Below, piece by piece: positions 43,069 to 51,601 of a DNA stretch of 64,000 nt. The position numbers were made by a program, and so were the translations under genes. The stretch is taken from positions 203,408 through 267,407 of the forward strand of contig NZ_JAMQPR010000002.1 of assembly GCF_026151345.1 (NCBI RefSeq), written 5' to 3'. Source of the DNA: Leptospira paudalimensis. GTDB lineage: Bacteria; Spirochaetota; Leptospiria; Leptospirales; Leptospiraceae. The notes below the pieces were generated by a model. The model was not told the DNA's origin. It saw only the letters and a program-made list of their open reading frames with translations, and searched no databases. Each line of letters begins with the position of its first letter. The stretch's first letter is position 1.

Positions 43069-44565
43069 TTAAAATTGAAAGTAGAGGAAGTTCTGACTTT
43101 CTGTTACTCCAAATAATAGTAAAAGTAATAGATTCACGATAACAAAAATTGAATATTTCATCCAACTTCCGGTAAGTAAAGTTGGGATTTGTCTCTTTGA
43201 GAAAATATAACTTGCTGTAAAACAAATGACTAATAGAATTCCAAATCTGTAATTCATCCAACGAGTAATGGGAACTCCGGAATCGTTGATGAATAACAAT
43301 GCTTTCATCATCGGAATTGCTTTTTCCATTGTCTCTGCTCTAAACATGATAAAACCAAATGCTAGACAAAACATAGTAAAAATCCTAGAGAATAATTCGT
43401 ATGATTTCCCGCCTTTTTCATTTAGGAATTTTGACACAGAAGTATCACCGTAGAACTTATGAGTCAGTAACATTGTTCCTTGCCAAATGCCCCATCCTAC
43501 ATAATGGTAAGCGGCACCATGCCACAATCCAGCAAATAACCAAGTGATCATGATGTTACGAATGTACATAATGACACTGACTCTAGATCCACCTAAAGGA
43601 ATATAAATGTAATCACGTATCCAAGTGGAGAAGGAGATATGCCATCTAGACCAATGGTCTGCAATATTTTTGCATGACATTGGAAAATTAAAATTAGCAT
43701 TAAATTGAAATCCGAACAATCTGGCGACACCAATTGCAATGTCTGTGTAACCCGCAAAATCGAAATAAATTTGCCATCCAAAAGCTAAAGCACCTGTCCA
43801 AATCTCGATTGAATTCAAATTTTGATAGTTTGCAAATGTAGAATCTACGACTTTTGCCAAGTTATCAGCAAAGACAATTTTTCTAGTAAATCCGATTAAA
43901 ATTAGGGCAAAAGCTGCTTCAATATGTTCTTTATGAACACTTAGACGATAATCCAAATCACGAAAGAAAGTTTCTGCACGAACAATGGGACCCGCAACTA
44001 ATTGAGGAAAAAAAGCAACATATAGTGCAAAGTCTAAAAAAGATTTGCGGGCTTCAATCTTACGGTTGTAAACATCGATCGTATAACTCATGGATTGGAA
44101 TGTGTAAAAAGAAATTCCAACTGGTAAGATGATGTTTTGTTTTTCAAATTGAAAGGATCCTAATAAGTGGATATCGTTTATCACACCTAATAAAAAATCT
44201 GTGTATTTGAAAAAACCAAGTGTTCCAATGTTAACAACCAGTGATAAAACAAGTAACCAACCTCGCTTGGAATCTCCGTCTTGTTTCGATTCAATCGCTC
44301 TTGCTGCAAAATAATCGATGAACGTTGAAAAAATTAAAATAAATACATAAGGATTGATTTTAAGATCACAATACATTCTGTCTGAGAAGTATTTTAATCC
44401 ACTGTCTGCCATCGCCGAACATGAAATTGATGATGGTTGCCATGCCATGTAAAAATAATAACTGGCAAGTAAGAAGAATAACCTTTGCCATCTATTTTTT
44501 AGTATATTACCAATGATAATGGTGATCAAAAAGAAGACTAAAAATTCAAGTGAGTTAAATAACAT
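43069..44565 (-). CDS. MBOAT family O-acyltransferase, second copy
   Basis: The protein has 498 residues with about ten membrane helices. The signature HWSRWHISFSTWIRDYIYIPLGGSRVS is near residue 310, and the active-site His is in LFAGLWHGAAYHYVGWGIWQG (about 345-365). The N-terminal MLFNSLEFLVFFL is almost the same as the start of the gene at 20787 (MLFNSALFGVFL), showing related origin. It works with the SGNH gene that follows. Here the pair is set among glycosyltransferase genes, which supports a role in decorating a polysaccharide. Confidence 0.92.
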   Translation of the reverse strand: MLFNSLEFLVFFLITIIIGNILKNRWQRLFFLLASYYFYMAWQPSSISCSAMADSGLKYFSDRMYCDLKINPYVFILIFSTFIDYFAARAIESKQDGDSKRGWLLVLSLVVNIGTLGFFKYTDFLLGVINDIHLLGSFQFEKQNIILPVGISFYTFQSMSYTIDVYNRKIEARKSFLDFALYVAFFPQLVAGPIVRAETFFRDLDYRLSVHKEHIEAAFALILIGFTRKIVFADNLAKVVDSTFANYQNLNSIEIWTGALAFGWQIYFDFAGYTDIAIGVARLFGFQFNANFNFPMSCKNIADHWSRWHISFSTWIRDYIYIPLGGSRVSVIMYIRNIMITWLFAGLWHGAAYHYVGWGIWQGTMLLTHKFYGDTSVSKFLNEKGGKSYELFSRIFTMFCLAFGFIMFRAETMEKAIPMMKALLFINDSGVPITRWMNYRFGILLVICFTASYIFSKRQIPTLLTGSWMKYSIFVIVNLLLLLLFGVTESQNFLYFQF

Positions 44566-44575
44566 AATGGATTAC

Positions 44576-45862
44576 CTATCTGTATATGGATTCTTCAGCT
44601 AATTTTTCGACAGGTCCCTGGATTCCTTCAGTGTAACCAAACTTTGGTCCAATGGATCTAGGCAATGTAGAAAAAGTGAAGTTTGTTAAGAAATAGAAAA
44701 TAAAAAGAAAAGAATAAGACATATGCAAAATTGCATTTGAGAATTTTGGCAAAACTTTGATTTGGAAAGAACTTAGGATATAGGAATTTAGAATCCAAAG
44801 GCCAATGGTAGTACCAACCCAGAATTCAAAAAAATATCCTTCCCACCATGTATAAAATCCAATGGAAGGAACTAACCAAAAGAACATAATTAAGATTTCA
44901 TGTTTGAATTTTGTCCACATTGTACGGAAATTCAAAATTCCTAAACTCAAACTAAAAATCCAGAACAAAAGATTTAAATTGTAGGGTAGGTGTTTAGGAT
45001 TTTGGAAATCAAAAAGATTCACTCGTAATTTCGGAATCACATTTTGGAAAACTAGGAATGCATCTCCTATCCCTCGATAAAAGTACAATACATAATTTTT
45101 GTCCTCTCCTAAGCTTGTTCCCCAACGGTTGATGGCCGCATACAAGAACATCCAAAAAGAAAAATGTTTTTCATCGATAGGTCCGAGACCTCTTTTGAGA
45201 ATTACAAATCCTACAAACAAATAAGAGAGAATGGTGGCTAAACCCAAACAAGTTAAGTAGAAAAAAATAATTCTTAATTTTTTACCAAGACTTCGATTAG
45301 GAGACAAAAAGATTGCCATCGGCACCATTCCAAAATGGATCACATTTGATTGGTGGAAGTAAATGGAAAATAGTTGGATCAACCACAAAATCACTAAGTG
45401 TTTTTGATTTAATCCCTTTCGTAAGAAGTAAATGGTATATAAAAACAATAAGGCCATCAAACAGGAATGGATAAGTGGTGTATCGTTGTGTAGACTGTAA
45501 AACCAAAATGCCTGGCTCACTTGGATGACCATCGCAAGTACTACCGCAAGAAAAAAATCTTTGTATAACTTATAATAAATCCAAATGAAAACACCTAAGA
45601 AAAAAAGAGAAAAAGTTAATATTCTCAATCTTAAAAAAAACATAATATCCGTTGTAGGGTATATGGATCGTATCATTTTCCAATACAATAGACCCGAGGA
45701 TTCAAATCCAAGATGGTGAGGGTTAAAAAAAGCAGATTCAATCCTATCTTTTTGGATGTTGAGTGCGTATACACAAGAATCCCAATCAAAGGCTCTTGAT
45801 AAAAACCTAAGGTGGAATAAAAACAGTCCTAAGAGGAGTAGGATAATAAAAAGTTTTTTCAA
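44576..45862 (-). CDS. GT-C-like polytopic membrane protein
   Basis: The protein has 428 residues with about ten to eleven hydrophobic segments and a short N-terminal signal-anchor (KKLFIILLLLGLFLFHLRF). The first periplasmic loop contains RAFDWDSCVYALNIQK, where the Asp residues match the DxD or ExD site of GT-C glycosyltransferases. It lies 10 bases upstream of the MBOAT gene in the same operon, in which glycan assembly is the shared theme. The sugar and acceptor cannot be named. The alternative is a non-enzymatic lipid-linked glycan transporter, which I think less likely. Confidence 0.7.
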   Translation of the reverse strand: MKKLFIILLLLGLFLFHLRFLSRAFDWDSCVYALNIQKDRIESAFFNPHHLGFESSGLLYWKMIRSIYPTTDIMFFLRLRILTFSLFFLGVFIWIYYKLYKDFFLAVVLAMVIQVSQAFWFYSLHNDTPLIHSCLMALLFLYTIYFLRKGLNQKHLVILWLIQLFSIYFHQSNVIHFGMVPMAIFLSPNRSLGKKLRIIFFYLTCLGLATILSYLFVGFVILKRGLGPIDEKHFSFWMFLYAAINRWGTSLGEDKNYVLYFYRGIGDAFLVFQNVIPKLRVNLFDFQNPKHLPYNLNLLFWIFSLSLGILNFRTMWTKFKHEILIMFFWLVPSIGFYTWWEGYFFEFWVGTTIGLWILNSYILSSFQIKVLPKFSNAILHMSYSFLFIFYFLTNFTFSTLPRSIGPKFGYTEGIQGPVEKLAEESIYR

Positions 45863-45877
45863 ACTGAGTTTGCCTTC

Positions 45878-46465
45878 TTATCGTTTTAACAATCGATTGA
45901 TGATGCTTTTATTTTTTTTATATGGAAAAAAATAAGGAGATGAAAATATCTCTTTCCCATCTTTTTTCCAAACCAGTCGATTGAGTCCCAAAAAATCCAT
46001 GAGTCCACCATGTTCATATGACAAAGACAGACCTTCTGCATTTAATTGGTATTGGTTGAGCTTTTTGCCAAGCCCAGAATGACTGATTTGCCAAACTTCG
46101 TTTTTGACAATTACTGTGCGTACATTCCACTTTGAAAGTAATCGACTCATATCAATTAAAAGAGAGAAAGAAATATAAAAGTAAACGAAAGCTGATAAAT
46201 AGTGATAATACCTGAGTTCATCTAAAAATGGAATTTTTAAAACTTTTGTGATTTCCAATACGCCAACAAACCAAAAGAAAAAATTTCCAAGGAAATGAAT
46301 ATATGGTAAACTGAAATAAAAGAAAAGGGAAACACCTACAATCAATGCAATAGATGGGATCGGGTTTGTATACAATTCATCATAAAGTGAAGTACCAAAA
46401 TACATTGATTCTTTTTTGGATTTGTATTCTTTCCATTTTGAAAGTAATCGTAGGATAGGTTTCAT
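45878..46465 (-). CDS. Membrane protein of unknown function
   Basis: The protein has 195 residues. Two or three hydrophobic segments (PIPSIALIVGVSLFFYFSLPYIHFLGNFFFWFVGVL; YYHYLSAFVYFYISFSLLI) are followed by about 80 soluble residues with a PH-like look (VRTVIVKNEVWQISHSGLGKKLNQYQLNAEGLSLSYEHGG). I do not recognise a family. It overlaps the upstream glycosyltransferase by 4 bases and precedes the GT-C-like gene by 15, so it belongs to the same operon. It could be a helper of the glycan machinery. Confidence 0.65.
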   Translation of the reverse strand: MKPILRLLSKWKEYKSKKESMYFGTSLYDELYTNPIPSIALIVGVSLFFYFSLPYIHFLGNFFFWFVGVLEITKVLKIPFLDELRYYHYLSAFVYFYISFSLLIDMSRLLSKWNVRTVIVKNEVWQISHSGLGKKLNQYQLNAEGLSLSYEHGGLMDFLGLNRLVWKKDGKEIFSSPYFFPYKKNKSIINRLLKR

Positions 46466-47556
46466 AAAAATAGTACCTCTTCAATTTTTTTAGCAGTTTC
46501 TTGCCATGTCCACTTCTTTGTTGGGAATTTTGGCTTTCTTTCTTTTGTGTTACCTGACATGATCCGAAATGCATTTGCCCAAGCATTTGTATCTTTTGCT
46601 GGGATGTACAAATCACACTGATCCGATAAAATTTCTTTGAAGACGGGAATGTCGGATGCAACACATCGTTTGCCCTCTAACATCGCTTCCAGTAGAGGTA
46701 ATCCAAAACCCTCATGTAAAGACGGGAAAAAAAATGCCTTACAAGATTGGAATGCAGAAGCCAAAGTATTTTCATCTGGTTTTTCTATGAATTGAATTCC
46801 TTTGGCTCTGATCTCTGGGTCATTTAACTTTTGGTAAAGTAAATCACCTTCATCTCCCCATCCTTTTCTTCCCATAATCAGGAGTGAGTTTTTATCTTTT
46901 GGGTAATTGGTTTTGAATTGTATAAATGCATCCACCAAACGATTGATATTTTTTCTTGGTTCTAATGTGCCCACCGTTAGAAAAAAATCTTTTGGAAATT
47001 TGATGTTTAACTTAGATCGATTGGTTTTGATTTTTGTGACACCAGGGTAAACAACAATACATTTGTCTTTGCAATTTGGTCGAAATTGCATGATTTCTTC
47101 TTTAGTATTTTTGGATAAACAAAAGACAATATCAGCATTTTTTAATGTGATAGGGGACAAAAATTTATGTTGCCAATAATTCCATTTCGCCATGGTTTCT
47201 GGAGCGGAAATAAAATTGAGATCATGGTAGTTTACATAACTAGGAATTGGTAATTTAAAGAAAGGCAACATTTGGATCGTGCCCCAAAACACTTCGATTT
47301 GATTTTGTTTTAGCCTTCTTGGTAAAATAAAATTTAGATAGAGTGGGCCTGGAATAGATTTTGGTTCAATCACCAAACGTACGTTCGGGTATAATAAATC
47401 ATTAAATACAACATGGATTGGTTTGTTGCTAAAAAAATAAAATTCTTTGTCTTTATGTTTTGGTATGATTACCTTTAGGACTTCCGCCAAATAACGCGAA
47501 TTCCCAGTAATTCCATACGCAAGTGGTCTGGCATCAATTCCGATTTTTGTTTTCAT
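46462..47556 (-). CDS. Glycosyltransferase family 4
   Basis: From ATG 47556 the protein has 364 residues (MKTKIGIDARPLAYGITGNSRYL); a longer frame overlaps the gene before it. It shows the two-domain GT-B fold: the N-terminal half with GIDARP and a Gly-rich loop, and the C-terminal half with LTVGTLEPRKNINRLVDAF and FPSLHEGFGLPLLEAMLEGK, the E-x7-E nucleotide-sugar site. RCVASDIPVFKEIL follows. It transfers a sugar from a nucleotide donor to a lipid-linked or membrane acceptor in the cytoplasm. It is co-transcribed with the GT87-like gene upstream, overlapping by 23 bases. Confidence 0.9.
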   Translation of the reverse strand: MKTKIGIDARPLAYGITGNSRYLAEVLKVIIPKHKDKEFYFFSNKPIHVVFNDLLYPNVRLVIEPKSIPGPLYLNFILPRRLKQNQIEVFWGTIQMLPFFKLPIPSYVNYHDLNFISAPETMAKWNYWQHKFLSPITLKNADIVFCLSKNTKEEIMQFRPNCKDKCIVVYPGVTKIKTNRSKLNIKFPKDFFLTVGTLEPRKNINRLVDAFIQFKTNYPKDKNSLLIMGRKGWGDEGDLLYQKLNDPEIRAKGIQFIEKPDENTLASAFQSCKAFFFPSLHEGFGLPLLEAMLEGKRCVASDIPVFKEILSDQCDLYIPAKDTNAWANAFRIMSGNTKERKPKFPTKKWTWQETAKKIEEVLFL

Positions 47557-48826
47557 TGAGTGCAAACCTAACAATATAAAAATACAACAAACTTGTAGAA
47601 TAAAAAAGAATGGAAAACATAGAAAGGAAGGATTCGACTTTCTGACCAACAAAGGTTCTGTGACTCAAAATTGGTAAACATAAAATCAAAATTAAAAAAT
47701 ACACTTCCTTGGTTTCCATTTGTGTAGAAAATACTTTGTTAAGTATAAAGTAAACAGGGACCAAACAAATGATATAACTATGGATCCAACTGATCCCACT
47801 AAATAGAGCAGAGATTAAAAATAACAAAGAGATGATTGTCCATTTTTGGTTTGGTTTTCTCCACAAAAGTAGTAATGGAATTCCATAAACAATGATGAAT
47901 ACCAATTGGATCAGTTTGAGAAAAGAAATTGAAAGGTTTAATAAAGGTAATCCGTAAGTGGGTTGGTTGATGAAATCAGCACCTGAAACAAAATACTTCG
48001 CAAGTGTTGAACTGAATGATTGGTTGTTTTTCCAAGAACGAAGGAGTGGATTGTTTAAAGCATTACCAAGGATTTCAGTCATCCATTCTTTTGACATTTG
48101 GATTGTATAATCCCATTGATACACCAATGGAAGGGCATTCCAGAAAACCAAACCAATCAAAAACCAGAAAATCCGACTGTATTTTTTTTCATAAACAAAA
48201 ACAAAAAGAAAAACAAGAGGAGTGATTTTGATACTCACAGCTAACGCAAGTAAGAAACCACCTAAAAAATGATTTTTAACCAAAATAGAAATCATTACAA
48301 GTAAGATGAGGATTATCCCGACTTGGTTGTTTTGGATATGGCTTTCGATGAATCGAAAATTAAAAAGAATCGTGAGGATTAGAATTAAATAAGGAAATTT
48401 TGTTTTTTGGAAATTTAACTCTTTGTTTTGAAAGAGTAGGTATACTAAGATTAAAAATGAAATCCAACTTACGATCTCAAATACAAGAGCCGCATTTGGT
48501 TCTGATAAGTAAGTGATTGGAATGAGTAAAAACGAAAAAACGGGAGGGTAAATGTAGGTTGCGGTCTCATTTTGGAGGGCTAAAAGCAAAGGAAGATTTT
48601 CGGGGCGAAATAAATCTTCTGCTGTTTTGATTTTGGATTGGAGGTCAAAAGCAACATCGAATCGGTATAAATTATCTCCTGTTATCCATCGTTCACTCGC
48701 ATGGTAGTAGTCCAAAAAATCAGATTTTTGGTGGGAACGATTCACAGAAGTGACTAAAAGGAACAAAAAAAGAACAGTGAGGATCCATTTCCCCTGTCTT
48801 TCCATAGGTTCTAAAAATTTCCACAT
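47534..48826 (-). CDS. GT87/DUF2029-like mannosyltransferase-type membrane protein
   Basis: The protein has 430 residues with about eleven membrane helices. The first loop reads KSDFLDYYHASERWITGDNLYR, with the conserved Asp of polyprenol-phosphate-mannose-dependent GT87 enzymes, and TATYIYPPVFSFLLIPITYL is the typical second loop. AGGAG lies 4 bases before the ATG. It is the first gene of the minus-strand glycan operon (48826 to 41596) and is divergent from queA. Mycobacterial GT87 members use polyprenol-phosphate-mannose; whether Leptospira does so here is inference. Confidence 0.8.
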   Translation of the reverse strand: MWKFLEPMERQGKWILTVLFLFLLVTSVNRSHQKSDFLDYYHASERWITGDNLYRFDVAFDLQSKIKTAEDLFRPENLPLLLALQNETATYIYPPVFSFLLIPITYLSEPNAALVFEIVSWISFLILVYLLFQNKELNFQKTKFPYLILILTILFNFRFIESHIQNNQVGIILILLVMISILVKNHFLGGFLLALAVSIKITPLVFLFVFVYEKKYSRIFWFLIGLVFWNALPLVYQWDYTIQMSKEWMTEILGNALNNPLLRSWKNNQSFSSTLAKYFVSGADFINQPTYGLPLLNLSISFLKLIQLVFIIVYGIPLLLLWRKPNQKWTIISLLFLISALFSGISWIHSYIICLVPVYFILNKVFSTQMETKEVYFLILILCLPILSHRTFVGQKVESFLSMFSILFYSTSLLYFYIVRFALNENKNRN

Positions 48827-48889
48827 AGTTCTCCTACCATTCCCAATATTTCTGGTTAATTGACAAGGTTTTCCTAAGGTGATTCCAAG

Positions 48890-49930
48890 ATGGATTTTTT
48901 AGAAGAATTTGATTTTCATTTACCAGAAGAACAAATTGCGCGTTTCCCTGCGAAAAATCGAGATGAATCAAGATTACTCCTTGTAGACAAATCGAAGGAA
49001 ACGTTTTGGGAAGCTCCACATTTTCGCAACATAGGGCAATGGTTACGACCTGGCGATGTATTGGTATTTAATGATACAAAAGTTTCGTATCGAAGGGTGT
49101 TTTTACAAGTGGAATCAGGTCGGATTCACGAATCCATTTTTTTAGAAACTGTGGATGATTCTTCCTTCGTTTGGACTTGTATCCTTAAGAATAGGGCAAA
49201 ATTAAAGTTAGGTGATAACTTATGGCCTGTTGGATTCCCAAATTTTCAATTTCGATATGATGGGAAAGAGGAAGAGTTGTCCTTACTCGTATCTGACAAA
49301 ATAATTTCAGATTCAGACTTTGAGATTTTTGGAACAATTCCAATCCCTCCTTATTTAAAAAGGAAAGTCATCGAAGAAGATAAAATACGATACCAAACTA
49401 TCTTTGCAAAAAAATCAGGTTCTGTTGCAGCACCAACTGCAGGCCTTCATTTTACAGATTCCTTAAAAGAAGAACTTGTCCAACGGGGAATCGAATTTGT
49501 ACCAGTGAACCTCCAAGTTGGTTATGGGACATTTCGTCCTTTGACCGCCGAACAATGGCAAACTAAAACCTTACACAAAGAAAAATACGAGATCACGGAA
49601 GAAACAGCGAATCGATTGAACACTGCAAAAAAAGAAGGTCGTCGTATCATTGCGATCGGAACTACGTCTCTTCGTGTGCTCGAAACTGTATTTGATTCTC
49701 AACAACAGAAATATAAGGTAGGTTTGGGTCAAACTGACATATTTTTGTCGCCAGGTGACAACATTAAATCAGTACAAGGACTGATCACAAACTTTCATTT
49801 ACCTAAATCGAGTTTGTTATTACTCGTAAGTGCCTTTGCAAATAGTCGACTCGTGATGAATGTTTACAGGTATGCATTACAGAACCATTTTCGTTTTTAC
49901 TCATATGGTGACTCTATGTTCTTATTTTAA
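48890..49930 (+). CDS. queA: tRNA preQ1-34 S-adenosylmethionine ribosyltransferase-isomerase QueA
   Basis: The protein has 346 residues, the standard size. FDFHLPEEQIARFPAKNRDESRLL and GDVLVFNDTKVSYRRV are the N-terminal signature. The central PTAGLHFTDSL and, later, IAIGTTSLRVLE and NIKSVQGLITNFHLPKSSLLLLVSAFA are all QueA motifs. It adds the ribosyl part of S-adenosylmethionine to preQ1 in tRNA to give epoxyqueuosine. Other que genes are not in the window. The gene is divergent from the glycan operon, so it likely has its own promoter in the 63-base gap. Confidence 0.96.
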   Translation: MDFLEEFDFHLPEEQIARFPAKNRDESRLLLVDKSKETFWEAPHFRNIGQWLRPGDVLVFNDTKVSYRRVFLQVESGRIHESIFLETVDDSSFVWTCILKNRAKLKLGDNLWPVGFPNFQFRYDGKEEELSLLVSDKIISDSDFEIFGTIPIPPYLKRKVIEEDKIRYQTIFAKKSGSVAAPTAGLHFTDSLKEELVQRGIEFVPVNLQVGYGTFRPLTAEQWQTKTLHKEKYEITEETANRLNTAKKEGRRIIAIGTTSLRVLETVFDSQQQKYKVGLGQTDIFLSPGDNIKSVQGLITNFHLPKSSLLLLVSAFANSRLVMNVYRYALQNHFRFYSYGDSMFLF

Positions 49931-49982
49931 AAATAGGTTTACATTCACTTTGGATTAGGAAATATGTTTTTACAGTTTCTTT

Positions 49983-51002
49983 ATGAACTCCCCTCAAGCT
50001 TCTGTTTTTGTTTCACTTATTTCTGGCTTTGGTCTTCTTGCAGTTGTCACTTTGACACCCATCCAAGAAAACCAAGTCAAAAAATTGGAAAACTCAACAA
50101 AACTGTCGTTAGCTGAAAAAAAAACTCTAAATTCTCAGACTGAATCCAATCCAAGTTTTTCCTACCCAAAACAATCTGAATTTTCAAGTGTCCCACGTGA
50201 GACCTTAGTCTCTTTTTCACTAGATACTCCTGGAGTTTCGTTTCGTCGCGGGGTTAAACGTAGCAATTTTTCTTACTCTTATTCACGCATCGATTCCGAT
50301 TTTTCTCCTGCCTTGTATTCGGCACTAGATGCAAAACAAAGTGGTGAACCTTCATTATCCCAATTCATTTTAAATGCACCATTAAACCCATCTGCTAGTT
50401 TAATTTTCCGTCAAATCGAAACAAACAAACGTACGTTATATGATCCAAAGCTACTTTTTGAATACCAAGGAAATTTTTCTGCTACTCCCTTTCTAAAAGT
50501 ACAGACTTCAGTTTATAATGTTAAAACAGATAACCCAGTGGTCTCGAGTGGACTTGATGGTGGTAAATTTTCTTTTTTTTTCGGCAGTGACAAAATCCAG
50601 CTGAACCTTCGTTATAATTATGTGAACCAAAGACCAAATGCGTCCAATGGCCAACTTAGTTTTATTCCAGCACAAGACATTGCTTCACTCGGATTCATTT
50701 TCTTTTTGGGGCCAAGCAAGAATTATTCACTGTATGTTGGTAACCAAATTTTTAATGTGTTTAATGACCCTTTGTTACAAGTGAGAGACCAAAATGGTCG
50801 TTCCCCCGAAACTTTTTCTGCATCGTTTCGAGGTAAACACCCGGGCAAACTCAAAACAACTTTTTTTCTCAATTTTCAAAATCAATTTTATAAAGACGGT
50901 ATGCTAGTTGGGGTTCCAGGTGGATATATGGTTGGGAATGCATTTAATGGAAAATCGTTTTATGAATATGTTACCTCGCTTGGAATGGAAGTTGCGTTTT
51001 AA
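49983..51002 (+). CDS. Outer-membrane beta-barrel-like protein of unknown function
   Basis: The protein has 339 residues. An N-terminal hydrophobic segment (SVFVSLISGFGLLAVVTL) acts as a signal sequence. The remainder is made of alternating strands (NFSYSYSRIDSDF; LRYNYVNQRPNAS; KNYSLYVGNQIFNVF; KTTFFLNFQNQFY) and ends in a Phe (GMEVAF), which matches a C-terminal barrel signal. No family name can be given. Its 3' end overlaps the FlgO-like gene by 41 bases, so they are co-transcribed. Confidence 0.7.
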   Translation: MNSPQASVFVSLISGFGLLAVVTLTPIQENQVKKLENSTKLSLAEKKTLNSQTESNPSFSYPKQSEFSSVPRETLVSFSLDTPGVSFRRGVKRSNFSYSYSRIDSDFSPALYSALDAKQSGEPSLSQFILNAPLNPSASLIFRQIETNKRTLYDPKLLFEYQGNFSATPFLKVQTSVYNVKTDNPVVSSGLDGGKFSFFFGSDKIQLNLRYNYVNQRPNASNGQLSFIPAQDIASLGFIFFLGPSKNYSLYVGNQIFNVFNDPLLQVRDQNGRSPETFSASFRGKHPGKLKTTFFLNFQNQFYKDGMLVGVPGGYMVGNAFNGKSFYEYVTSLGMEVAF

Positions 51003-51492
51003 TTTTATCCTGCTTTGTTTGATTTTAATTTCACTTAGCTCTTGTTATTTGGGAGAGGAAAGGGAATCAAAACCAAAAAAACCAACCACTCCTCCATTAG
51101 AACAACTTGCCACATCTTTATCCGAGAAAGGATTTTATTTCCAACCTGAGAGACTCGTTGTCCTGACATTCCTCGACAATGAAGGGAAAAAAAGTCCGTA
51201 TGGAGAAATCTTAGCAGAAAAACTCACTACGGAACTCGTGAAAAGAGACCGCTTCCAAATTTTAGATCGTTTGGCAAACCAAAAGGTATTAAAAGAAGCT
51301 GGTCTCAGTTTGGATTCTCCTACAGACACTGCCACCTTGCGTAAAATAGGTGAGGTTCTCAAATTAGATGTCATCATCACGGGAATTGTTACTCCTTACC
51401 AAGACGGAGTTTTTGTGAATACAAGGCTCATCGAAATCAAAACAGGACTCATCCTAAAAGCGGATGAAGTTTATGTCCGAATTGACGGTTGA
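50962..51492 (+). CDS. FlgO-like lipoprotein
   Basis: I prefer ATG 50962 over the start at 50908, because it leaves a compact lipoprotein signal (RFNFILLCLILISLSSC, lipobox LSSC). The protein has 176 residues. The mature domain has VVLTFLDNEGKKSPYGEILAEKLTTELVKRDRFQILDR, the pattern of the FlgO/CsgG-like family, followed by LKLDVIITGIVTPYQDGVFVNTRLIEIKTG. In Vibrio FlgO is an outer-membrane lipoprotein of the flagellar locus; similar domains also occur in unrelated surface systems. No flagellar gene is nearby, so the flagellar link is uncertain. Confidence 0.78.
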   Translation: MNMLPRLEWKLRFNFILLCLILISLSSCYLGEERESKPKKPTTPPLEQLATSLSEKGFYFQPERLVVLTFLDNEGKKSPYGEILAEKLTTELVKRDRFQILDRLANQKVLKEAGLSLDSPTDTATLRKIGEVLKLDVIITGIVTPYQDGVFVNTRLIEIKTGLILKADEVYVRIDG

Positions 51493-51601
51493 TGCCGTTT
51501 CATTTCCCTAAAAGAACCAATTTTACTGATTTTAGCTTCTGTAGTTTAATTTTCGATTGATTCCCTTTTTTCCTACGGTCTGATAGGTATAAGAGGTTCA
51601 G

